Assembly: GCF_002836515.1 (NCBI RefSeq)
Contig: NZ_PJBC01000003.1
Location: forward strand, 372,001 to 436,000
Direction of reading: 5' to 3'
Source: Pseudomonas sp. Choline-02u-1
GTDB taxonomy: Bacteria > Pseudomonadota > Gammaproteobacteria > Pseudomonadales > Pseudomonadaceae
DNA: 64,000 bases
The notes beneath the pieces are model-generated. The model was given only the letters and a program-made list of their open reading frames with translations. It was not told where the DNA came from and searched no databases. A program made the position numbers and the translations under genes. The stretch's first letter is position 1. Each line of letters opens with the position of its first letter. Of this stretch, positions 45,074-53,785 are shown in pieces.

Positions 45074-46819
45074 TCAGACAGCCGGCTGACTATGCGGAAA
45101 CAACAGATCGACAAAGCGCTCCGCCGTCGGTTGTGGTTCATGGTTGGCCAGGCCGGCGCGTTCGTTGGCTTCGATGAAGACGTACTCGGGCTGATCCGCC
45201 GCCGGCACCATCAGATCGAGGCCGACCATTGGAATATCCAGCGCCCGCGCCGCGCGCACGGCCGCGTCGACCAGCGTCGGATGAAGAATGTCAGTCACAT
45301 CCTCCAGCGTACCGCCCGTATGCAGATTGGCCGTGCGCCGCACGAACAGATGCTCGCCGGCCGGCAGAATGCTGCTGTAGTCGTAACCGGCCGCGTGCAG
45401 CGTACGCTGGGTTTCGTGGTCCAGCGGGATCTTGCTCTCGCCGCTGGTGGCCGCTTGCCGGCGGCGGCTTTGCGCTTCGATCAGCGCACCGATCGAATGC
45501 TGACCATCACCGACCACTTCGGCGGGCTTGCGAATCGCCGCCGCGACCACTTCAAAACCGATCACCACGATGCGCAGATCGAGGCCTTCGTGGAAACTCT
45601 CCAGCAACACGCGGCTGTCGAACTGCTTGGCGGTTTCGATGGCCTTCTGCACCTCTTCGATGGTGCTCAGATCCACGGCGACGCCATGGCCCTGTTCACC
45701 GTCGAGCGGTTTGACCACCACGCGCTGGTATTCATCGAGAAAGGCCAGATTGTCGTCGGCATTGCCCGCCAGTTGCTGTGCCGGCAGTTTCAAGCCTGCG
45801 GCCTTGAGCACCTTGTGAGTCAGGCTTTTGTCCTGGCACAGGGTCATGCTGATCGCACTGGTCAAATCACTCAGCGACTCGCGGCAACGCACGCGACGGC
45901 CGCCATGGCTGAGGGTGAACAGCCCGGCGTCGGCGTCATCCACTTGCACGTCGATGCCGCGTCGATGCGCTTCTTCGACGATGATCCGCGCGTAAGGATT
46001 GAAATTCGCCTCCGGCCCCGGGCCGAGAAACAGCGGCTGGTTGATGCCGTTCTTGCGCTTGATGGCGAACGTCGGCAGGTTGCGGAAACCCAGTTTGGCG
46101 TAGAGGTTTTTCGCTTGGCGGTTGTCGTGCAATACCGACAAGTCCAGGTACGCCAGACCACGGCTCATGAAGTGTTCGACCAAATGCCGCACCAGCACTT
46201 CACCGACGCCTGGACGTGAGCAGTGCGGGTCGACCGCCAGGCACCACAGGCTGCTGCCGTGTTCCGGATCGTTGAAGGCTTTTTGATGATTGAGGCCCAT
46301 GACACTGCCGATCACCGCGCCGCTGTCCTCGTCTTCCGCCAGCCAATATACCGGGCCGCCCTGATGATGCGGGGTGAGCAGCTCCGGATCGATCGGCAAC
46401 ATGCCGCGCGCCTGGTACAAACGGTTGATGCCCTGCCAGTCGGTTTCGCTCTGCGCGCGACGAATACGGAAGCCGCGAAACACCCGCGTGGCCTGCCGGT
46501 AATCGCTGAACCACAGGCGCAGGGTGTCAGAAGGATCGAGAAACAGCTGAGTCGGCTCCAGGCCTAGAATCTGCTGCGGTGCGGCGACGTACAGAGCAAT
46601 ATCGCGCTCGCCGGGCTGCTCGTTGAGCAGCTCCTGCGCCAGCGACGCCGGATCGGGAAAGGTGTGCCCGATCAGCAGCCGGCCCCAGCCGCAGTGCACG
46701 GCAATCGGTGCGGTGGCAGGTTCGCTGCCGTCTTCGGCCAGGCGCGCCTGCAAACGTTCATACGAGGGGGCCTGACCACGCAGCAGGCGTTGGTTGATGG
46801 ACGTGGCATGGGGTTTCAT
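45074..46819 (-). CDS. ngg: N-acetylglutaminylglutamine synthetase
   Basis: A 581-residue two-domain enzyme of NAGGN osmoprotectant synthesis. Residues about 120-270 are a GNAT acetyltransferase (GSSLWCLAVDPHCSRPGVGEVLVRHLVEHF), and the C-terminal part is an ATP-grasp ligase (VVKPLDGEQGHGVAVDL, LESFHEGLDLRIVVIG, MVGLDLMVPAADQPEYVFIEANERAG). It should acetylate and join glutamine residues to form the dipeptide. It lies 3 bp after asnO in the same operon. Confidence 0.92.
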   Translation of the reverse strand: MKPHATSINQRLLRGQAPSYERLQARLAEDGSEPATAPIAVHCGWGRLLIGHTFPDPASLAQELLNEQPGERDIALYVAAPQQILGLEPTQLFLDPSDTLRLWFSDYRQATRVFRGFRIRRAQSETDWQGINRLYQARGMLPIDPELLTPHHQGGPVYWLAEDEDSGAVIGSVMGLNHQKAFNDPEHGSSLWCLAVDPHCSRPGVGEVLVRHLVEHFMSRGLAYLDLSVLHDNRQAKNLYAKLGFRNLPTFAIKRKNGINQPLFLGPGPEANFNPYARIIVEEAHRRGIDVQVDDADAGLFTLSHGGRRVRCRESLSDLTSAISMTLCQDKSLTHKVLKAAGLKLPAQQLAGNADDNLAFLDEYQRVVVKPLDGEQGHGVAVDLSTIEEVQKAIETAKQFDSRVLLESFHEGLDLRIVVIGFEVVAAAIRKPAEVVGDGQHSIGALIEAQSRRRQAATSGESKIPLDHETQRTLHAAGYDYSSILPAGEHLFVRRTANLHTGGTLEDVTDILHPTLVDAAVRAARALDIPMVGLDLMVPAADQPEYVFIEANERAGLANHEPQPTAERFVDLLFPHSQPAV

Positions 46820-46822
46820 CGA

Positions 46823-48595
46823 TCAGATTCCTTGTTCACTGAGCCACAGGTTCAGGGCCGCCAGTTGCCACAGTTTCGAGCCGCGCAACGGGGTCAGTTG
46901 GCCTTGCGGATCAGTCAAAAGCTTGTCGAGCATGGTCGGGTTGAACAGGCCGCGATCCTGGCTCGGATCCAGCAGCAGCTCGCGCACCCAGTTGAGCGTG
47001 TCGCCCTGCAAGTGCTTGAGCCCCGGCACCGGGAAATAGCCTTTCTTGCGGTCGATCACTTCGCTTGGAATGACCCGGCGCGCAGCTTCTTTCAGCACCT
47101 GCTTGCCGCCGTCCGGGAGCTTGAATTTGCCCGGCACGCGGGCCGACAGTTCGACCAGTCGATAGTCGAGGAACGGCGTGCGCGCTTCCAGGCCCCAGGC
47201 CATGGTCATGTTGTCGACGCGTTTGACCGGGTCATCGACCAGCATCACCGTGCTGTCCAGTCGCAACGCCTTGTCCACCGCGGCATCGGCGCCGGGTTGG
47301 GCGAAGTGTTCTTTGACGAAGTCGCCGGCCGCATCGTGATCGACCAGCCATTTGGGCTGAACCGTCGCCGCGTAGTCGTCGTAACTGCGATCGAAGAATG
47401 CATCGCGATAAGCGGCGTATGGATCCGCCGCGCCGTCGACCTGCGGATACCAGTGGTAACCGGCAAACAGTTCGTCCGCGCCTTGGCCGCTCTGCACCAC
47501 TTTGCAGTGCTTGGCCACTTCGCGGGACAACAGATAGAACGCGATGCAGTCGTGGCTGACCATCGGTTCGCTCATTGCGCGGAAGGCGGCGGGCAGTTGC
47601 TCGATGATTTCTTTCTCGTCGATGCGCAACTGATGGTGGCGGGTGCCGTAGTGTTTGGCGATCAGGTCTGAATACTGGAACTCGTCGCCGCGCTCGCCGC
47701 CGGCATCCTGGAAACCGATGGAAAAGGTCGACAGGTTCTCTACGCCGACTTCGCGCAACAGGCCGACGAGCATGCTCGAATCGACGCCACCCGAGAGCAA
47801 CACACCCACATCAACCGCCGCACGCTGACGAATCGCCACCGCTTCGCGGGTGCTGTCGAGGACGCGATCGACCCAGTCTTCCAGATTGAGGTTTTTTTCG
47901 TCCTCACGTGGGCCGTAGGGCAGGGTCCACCAGGTTTTCTGCTCGGTGCGGCCATCGGCTTCAACGCGCATCCAAGTGGCCGGCGGCAGTTTCTCGATGC
48001 CAGCCAGCAAGGTTCGCGGCGCAGGTACGACCGCATGGAAATTCAAATAGTGATTGAGCGCCACCGGATCGAGGATCGGGTTGATATCGCCGCCCTTGAG
48101 CAACGCAGGCAGTGCCGAAGCAAAACGCAAGCGCTGACCGGTGCGCGACAGGTACAACGGCTTGACGCCGAGACGGTCACGGGCGATGAACAGGCGCTTG
48201 GCATCGCGCTCCCAGATGGCAAAAGCGAACATGCCATTGAGTTTCGGCAGCAGCGCCTCGCCCCAGGCGTGATAACCCTTGAGCAGCACTTCGGTGTCGC
48301 CACCGGAATAGAAGGCATAACCCAGCGCTTCGAGCTCTTCGCGCAGTTCGGGGAAGTTGTAGATCGCGCCGTTGAACGCCAGGGACAGGCCCAGTTGGCT
48401 GTCGATCATCGGCTGCGCCGAGCCGTCCGACAGGTCCATGATTTTCAGGCGTCGATGGCCCAGGGCAATCGGCCCTTGGGCATGGAAGCCCCACGCGTCA
48501 GGGCCGCGAGGGGCCAGGTGATGGGTGATTCTTTCGATCGCTGCAAGGTCTGCAGGTTGTTGATCAAAACGTAACTCGCCAGCTAATCCGCACAT
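46823..48595 (-). CDS. asnO: N-acetylglutaminylglutamine amidotransferase
   Basis: An asparagine-synthetase-like enzyme of 590 residues that amidates the dipeptide to NAGGN. The N-terminal class II glutaminase begins MCGLAGELRF with the catalytic Cys2, followed by RGPDAWGFH and AFNGAIYN. The synthetase part has the PP-loop LLSGGVDSSML and QGADELFAGYHWY. The start is ATG 48595 (AAGGAC upstream); an upstream Met at 48631 would block the N-terminal Cys. It is the first gene of asnO-ngg-peptidase. NAGGN accumulates under osmotic stress in Pseudomonas. Confidence 0.93.
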   Translation of the reverse strand: MCGLAGELRFDQQPADLAAIERITHHLAPRGPDAWGFHAQGPIALGHRRLKIMDLSDGSAQPMIDSQLGLSLAFNGAIYNFPELREELEALGYAFYSGGDTEVLLKGYHAWGEALLPKLNGMFAFAIWERDAKRLFIARDRLGVKPLYLSRTGQRLRFASALPALLKGGDINPILDPVALNHYLNFHAVVPAPRTLLAGIEKLPPATWMRVEADGRTEQKTWWTLPYGPREDEKNLNLEDWVDRVLDSTREAVAIRQRAAVDVGVLLSGGVDSSMLVGLLREVGVENLSTFSIGFQDAGGERGDEFQYSDLIAKHYGTRHHQLRIDEKEIIEQLPAAFRAMSEPMVSHDCIAFYLLSREVAKHCKVVQSGQGADELFAGYHWYPQVDGAADPYAAYRDAFFDRSYDDYAATVQPKWLVDHDAAGDFVKEHFAQPGADAAVDKALRLDSTVMLVDDPVKRVDNMTMAWGLEARTPFLDYRLVELSARVPGKFKLPDGGKQVLKEAARRVIPSEVIDRKKGYFPVPGLKHLQGDTLNWVRELLLDPSQDRGLFNPTMLDKLLTDPQGQLTPLRGSKLWQLAALNLWLSEQGI

Positions 48596-48958
48596 AAAGT
48601 CCTTACCGGTTTTTCCGTTGGGGAAGGTCAAGCCGTACCGCGCGAAAAGTGCGGGTACTCAGAAACTGACCTGTCTCGGTAGGGGGAGTTTTAGATCGAT
48701 AAGTTATAAGGCGGCTAAGCGGCGTTGTGCCCTAACGCTATCAGCGCCGAAGTCGGGCTGGATTTGCACGCTATGCCGTTACGCTTTTTTTGAATAAGCC
48801 CGCTCCGGCGCAGACGTTTGACGCGGGTGGTGCAGGGCTATTTTATTCATGACAAAAAGTGCTTGATCTGCCTCGGTTTTGCCCAGGAATTTGAACTGTT
48901 AACGGCTGCCTGGTACCGATAGGCTCGAGGGTACAAACCGCAATAAAGGACTATTGCC
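48596..48958. other. Intergenic region between asnO and the NEL gene
   Basis: 363 bp containing the divergent control regions of the NAGGN operon and the giant NEL gene. I see no ORF, terminator or repeat that I can support. AATAAAGGA gives the NEL gene a ribosome site. Confidence 0.6.
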
Positions 48959-51900
48959 ATGCTCACCCTCGACAAGAAAAAAACCGCGATCAAGCCCTCG
49001 ACCCTGAGCACCTTGTTCGACGCGACCGGCGACCTCGACACCGCTCAAGCCCTGGAAAAAAACCTGCCGACGCATTTGCTCAAGGCTTCGACCACCAACC
49101 TGGCCAGGCTGGATGAAATCAACCGTGAGCTGCACGCCGTGCAGCAGAAGGTCGATAAGAATCTGGGCCGGCTCAAACCGTTGCAGAGCTTTTGCATCAG
49201 CGAGCTCGAGGCGGCGCTGAGCAAGCAATGGCCAGCGCTTTATGACGTATGCACTGATCAGGTCAGTCTGCCGGGTGTTGATTGTGGCTGCGAAGCCACC
49301 GCGACCGATCAGGCCGGGATCGACAAGGTCAAACATGCTTCGCAAACCCTCTTGCAGGCAGCCATGCAGAACTTCACCGAAGACGAAGAGCAGGCTGACG
49401 CATTTCCCGAAGGCAGCCAGGTACGCATCACGAGCGCGCCGCAGGGTGTGAGCGGCCTGACCCCGGCGGCATTCGCCGCGTTTTGTCGACAGCTGGATCT
49501 GGGCAAAAAATACCAGGAGCATCTGCAGCAAGTGTTCGGTCTGCGTGATGACAGCGCAAAAGTCGTGGCGACCAGCGCGATGACCCGCGATATCGCCACA
49601 TTGAAACAGTCGCTTTTGGAACTCGACGCGCATCTGGCCGCGCTCAAGGGGGACATCACCGCGGCAGGATTGCGCATGTTGCAGGATCTGATGGTGGCCG
49701 GGGGCGTGGTGTCGGCGCAGACCCTGCGCTACGGCAAGGATTCGCTGATCATGCAGGGTGTCAAGATCCTCGACTGCTGCGTGTGGGGCGTTGTCGTATT
49801 CTCCAAACGCTCCGTGCAACAGCATCCTGAGGACGGATGCATGGCGTACATGCCCGGTGAGCCTGCCCGGGCAGTGTACGAATACCCGAGTTTCAATGCG
49901 TTCAAGCGCTACCTCGCGCAACAACTGAAAACTCCCGAGTATCAGGACTGGTTCGCCCACAGCCTCGATGAAGACGACAAGGCCGATTTCTTCGAGAGTT
50001 TCGCCGAGAAAAGCGATCTGGGGGACGTCAAGCAATGGGCCATCGATGTCCCGCTCTTCGATTTCATGGTGCAGAGCCATGTCGGCAAGTTGCAGATCGA
50101 CGCACGCAAACTGGCAGTGCCCACCGCTGATATCGATGAAGACGCACGAAACAAACGCCTGTTGGATTTTCTTCAGCGGGGCGTCACGGTGGCGTCGGTG
50201 GCCGGGCTTTTCGTGCCGGTTCTCGGGCAATTGATGATGGGTGTCGCAGTCGGGCAATTGCTCGGTGAAGTGTATGAAGGTGTCGAGGACTGGCGGCGCG
50301 GTGATCATCAACAGGCGCTGTCACATCTGCTCAGTGTGGTCGAAAACATAGCGTTGATGGGGGCCTTTGCCGGTGGCCAGAAAGTGCTGGGGACACTGGG
50401 CAGCAAATTGCTGCGCACGCACCCGGAGTTCTTCGCGCCATTTACCGCCATTGTCAATCGGGCCGGCAAGTCGCGCCTGTGGAAGGCTGATCTCAGCCAT
50501 TACGAGCATTCTCTGCCCGCCGGTTTCACTATCGATGCCGGCTCCAGGGAGTTCTATCAGATTGGCCGCAAGACCATCGCTCGCGTTGACCACCGCCTGT
50601 TGGCCGGCGACTTTGATCCCGTCACCCAGCATTGGCGTCTGGAGCACGCCGAACGTGCACAGGCCTATGCCCCTGAACTGATCCGCCACGTCGAAGGTGG
50701 CTGGCGGCTCCCTGCTGAAGAGCCTGAAGAGTGGGGCAGTTCTGCGTACGCGCTCAAGCGCATCGACCCGCAGTTGAGCGAATTCGCCGACAGCGATCTG
50801 GACATGATCCGCCGGCTGAGCGGCACCTCCCAGCAGACCCTGCTCGACACGTTCAATGACAATCTGAAACTGCCTGTGCGCCTGCGCGATACCGTCGAGC
50901 GCGCACGCATCGGGCGCCAGTTGCGGGAGCTGACCACAGAGCTGGCAGGCGGCGAGATCCACTCCGGACAACCTGTCGAGGAACAAATGCATGCCTTGAC
51001 GACACTGCCGGGCTGGCCGACTGACAGATACATCGAGGTCACCGGGCATGAGGGCGACCTCGAAACCACCTATCCGCCGGGCACTGCTATCGACGACACC
51101 CTGGGTGTGCCGGTCACGCAGGGCCAGTTGGCACTCGGACGCTTGCTGCAGACCGTCATTGACGGTCTTTACGAGCATGAAGTCGATGCCTTGCTCGGCG
51201 GCAAAGTCGCAAAACCTGCGCAAGCAACGGCATTGGCAAAAAAACTGGCTGCCGCGCTCACGGCGGATTACCGCACCGCGTTCGCGCGGATGTACAAGCG
51301 CTTTGACCAGAGTGACGCGCAGGATCTCGGCAAATTGCGCCAGGTCTTCGCCGACATTCCGGCGCGCCATGGTCAAAGGCTGATTGACCGCGCTCCGAGT
51401 GTCGAGCGCTTGCACCTGCGCTCCACCGCACGCGTGCCCTTGAGACTCGGGCAACGTGTCCGGGCCAGCACCGCAAAAGTACGCATTGACCGCGCGCTGG
51501 CAGGCTTGCACTGGCCGCGACTGGCCACTGCCGACACCGACAAGCTGGCTATCGCGTCGCTGCCGCGCCTCCCTGGCTGGGATGCAAAATTACGCCTGGA
51601 GGTACGCGACAAGACGTTGACCGGACCGTTGCTCGAGGCGCTCGGTGCTGCCTCGACGACCACGGAAAATACGGGTTATCTGGTGAAGGCCCGTGACGGT
51701 TATGAGGCATTTGGCGGCGACCGCAAATCGCTGGGCAAAGTGGAATCGGGCCCCAACGCGTTATATCTGGCCATCCTCAAGGCGCTACCGTCACGTCAAC
51801 GGACGGCGGCCGGGTTTGCTGATGCCGAGCAGGCCAGCGCGCAACAGTTACGCAATAAATTGCTGGACGTCGCACTTGACGACCGCGAAGTTACTGCGCG

Positions 51901-53782
51901 GACATTGCTCGACGGCAATGCTGAACCGGTGATCGTCGAGCCGCCCTGTGTGCAAGGCGATCAGGCGCCCGTGACCTCTCATCCGCGCCAGTTGCTGCGC
52001 AAGGTGCGCAAACTGTTTCCGCGCCTGGATGAGGCACAGGCCAGCCAATTGCTTGATGAGCTGGGCGACGATGCTCTGAGCCGGGCGACCCGGGTCAAAG
52101 CCTTGCGCGAGGAGCTGAAAACCCTGCGCGATGTCTTGTTTACCTGGGCTGAGGATGGCGCTGCCTTGAAAGCAATGGGCGGCGACCTGGCAGAAGCGCG
52201 GCACAGTCGGAAAATGGCGGCCGAACTGATCGAAGAAGGTTTTCGGCGATTTCACTGGCTGACTGATGACCAAGGCAAATCGGTATGCGCGCTCAATCTT
52301 GACGGCATGCGCATCGGCAAGTTGCCGGCGTTGCCGCCTGGCTTGAACTTTGACCATGTTCAGCAATTGTCGATGAAGAACATGGCGCAGGATGACGATG
52401 TCGCGCACTTCCTCAAATCCTTCAAACAGCTCGAATCGCTCGAACTCGACAGCAACACAGTCACGCGTCTGCCCGAAGTACTGTCGAACATGCCCAGGCT
52501 CAAGCGTTTGAGTCTGGCGGGCAATCAATTGAAACTGACCGAGCAGACACTGGCAAAGCTCAATCGGCTGCGCACGCTGTGGTACCTGAATCTGAGCAAC
52601 AACCCTTTGGGTGCAACGCCTGATGTCAGTCTGATGAGCAATCTGCGTCGGTTGTTGCTACGCGATACGGGACTCACCGAACTGCCAGAAGGCCTGAACA
52701 ATTGTGCGCATATTGAATGGATAGACCTGCGCGAGAACGAGATCAAGGAATTGCCTGACTGGTTATTTCAGAAAACGCGACGATTCACGGAGGCGCTCAA
52801 TCTCGGACTCAATCCATTCAACGAAACCACCAAGACGTATCTGGATAACTACCGCAAGAATTTCGGTATCGGAATGGGTTATACCGCCGATGACATTCCC
52901 CGCCTCAACGAGCAGACCGCGCGATCGTTATGGTTTACCAAAGTCGACGGTGAAGACTGGGCCGAGCAGTCGCGAACCTGGGCGGCATTTCGCGACGATA
53001 CGCGCGCCGAGGGCTTGTTTCATTTGCTCGCGCAACTGGGCGATACCGCCGACGCGACGAAGGGCAGCGCGGAGATGCAGCGGCGCGTCTGGGCAGTACT
53101 CAAAGCGGCGGAAACCGACGAGACCCTCTGCGACCAACTGCTGGACATAGCCGCCAATCCGAACAATTGCACTGACAGCGCGGCGGTCAATTTCAGTCAT
53201 CTGGAAGTCGCTGTTGAAGTTGATCGGGTGACCCAAGGGGCTGGCGGACGAGTCACTGCCAAGCCGCTGCTTAATCTGGGACGTGGTCTGTTCCGGCTGG
53301 ATCAGTTGAACGCGATTGCCCAAGAACATGCGGTCAAGGCTGCGAAGTCTGACCCGCTGGAGGTGAACCTTGCTTATCGCGTCGGGCTGGCCAAAGTGCT
53401 GGAACTGCCGGGTCAGCCGCAAGGCATGCTGTTCAACAAGCAGAGTGGCGTCACCGCAGCTGACCTGGACACGGCGAGACACCGGATCACCAAGGCCGAA
53501 CTCTCGCCCCAGTGGCTGAAGTTCATGCAGGAGCGAACGTTCTGGCGTGATTATCTGAAGCGTACGTTTACGCGCAAATTTTCAATGATCGACGAATCGT
53601 TCGCGCCGCGCATGAGTGCCCTCGATGAGCAGGCGGACACGCTGCTCAGTGCCGACTATGTGAGTCAGGCGAATGCCCTCCAGCTGGAAAAGGAGCAGGC
53701 GCAAGAGGCAGTGATCAAGCGCCTGACCGAAGAGTCGATCCGCCTGATGGATCTCGGCTTCTGTGTGATGCCGGACATCTGA
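48959..53782 (+). CDS. Giant DUF6543-LRR-NEL protein, probable secreted E3 ubiquitin ligase
   Basis: A 1607-residue single-gene product. Residues 1 to about 1100 resemble the DUF6543 dermonecrotic-toxin-like region of Pseudomonas, with a hydrophobic stretch at about 408-480 (GVTVASVAGLFVPVLGQLMM...). Leucine-rich repeats follow at about 1110-1275 (LKRLSLAGNQL, LWYLNLSNNPL, IEWIDLRENEIKELP). The last about 330 residues match the NEL domain of IpaH/SspH effectors, with catalytic motif Cys1404-Thr-Asp1406 in NPNNCTDSA. NEL enzymes transfer ubiquitin to host proteins after delivery into eukaryotic cells. No signal peptide and no secretion genes are adjacent, so the export route is unknown. Confidence 0.85.
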   Translation: MLTLDKKKTAIKPSTLSTLFDATGDLDTAQALEKNLPTHLLKASTTNLARLDEINRELHAVQQKVDKNLGRLKPLQSFCISELEAALSKQWPALYDVCTDQVSLPGVDCGCEATATDQAGIDKVKHASQTLLQAAMQNFTEDEEQADAFPEGSQVRITSAPQGVSGLTPAAFAAFCRQLDLGKKYQEHLQQVFGLRDDSAKVVATSAMTRDIATLKQSLLELDAHLAALKGDITAAGLRMLQDLMVAGGVVSAQTLRYGKDSLIMQGVKILDCCVWGVVVFSKRSVQQHPEDGCMAYMPGEPARAVYEYPSFNAFKRYLAQQLKTPEYQDWFAHSLDEDDKADFFESFAEKSDLGDVKQWAIDVPLFDFMVQSHVGKLQIDARKLAVPTADIDEDARNKRLLDFLQRGVTVASVAGLFVPVLGQLMMGVAVGQLLGEVYEGVEDWRRGDHQQALSHLLSVVENIALMGAFAGGQKVLGTLGSKLLRTHPEFFAPFTAIVNRAGKSRLWKADLSHYEHSLPAGFTIDAGSREFYQIGRKTIARVDHRLLAGDFDPVTQHWRLEHAERAQAYAPELIRHVEGGWRLPAEEPEEWGSSAYALKRIDPQLSEFADSDLDMIRRLSGTSQQTLLDTFNDNLKLPVRLRDTVERARIGRQLRELTTELAGGEIHSGQPVEEQMHALTTLPGWPTDRYIEVTGHEGDLETTYPPGTAIDDTLGVPVTQGQLALGRLLQTVIDGLYEHEVDALLGGKVAKPAQATALAKKLAAALTADYRTAFARMYKRFDQSDAQDLGKLRQVFADIPARHGQRLIDRAPSVERLHLRSTARVPLRLGQRVRASTAKVRIDRALAGLHWPRLATADTDKLAIASLPRLPGWDAKLRLEVRDKTLTGPLLEALGAASTTTENTGYLVKARDGYEAFGGDRKSLGKVESGPNALYLAILKALPSRQRTAAGFADAEQASAQQLRNKLLDVALDDREVTARTLLDGNAEPVIVEPPCVQGDQAPVTSHPRQLLRKVRKLFPRLDEAQASQLLDELGDDALSRATRVKALREELKTLRDVLFTWAEDGAALKAMGGDLAEARHSRKMAAELIEEGFRRFHWLTDDQGKSVCALNLDGMRIGKLPALPPGLNFDHVQQLSMKNMAQDDDVAHFLKSFKQLESLELDSNTVTRLPEVLSNMPRLKRLSLAGNQLKLTEQTLAKLNRLRTLWYLNLSNNPLGATPDVSLMSNLRRLLLRDTGLTELPEGLNNCAHIEWIDLRENEIKELPDWLFQKTRRFTEALNLGLNPFNETTKTYLDNYRKNFGIGMGYTADDIPRLNEQTARSLWFTKVDGEDWAEQSRTWAAFRDDTRAEGLFHLLAQLGDTADATKGSAEMQRRVWAVLKAAETDETLCDQLLDIAANPNNCTDSAAVNFSHLEVAVEVDRVTQGAGGRVTAKPLLNLGRGLFRLDQLNAIAQEHAVKAAKSDPLEVNLAYRVGLAKVLELPGQPQGMLFNKQSGVTAADLDTARHRITKAELSPQWLKFMQERTFWRDYLKRTFTRKFSMIDESFAPRMSALDEQADTLLSADYVSQANALQLEKEQAQEAVIKRLTEESIRLMDLGFCVMPDI

Positions 53783-53785
53783 TAT

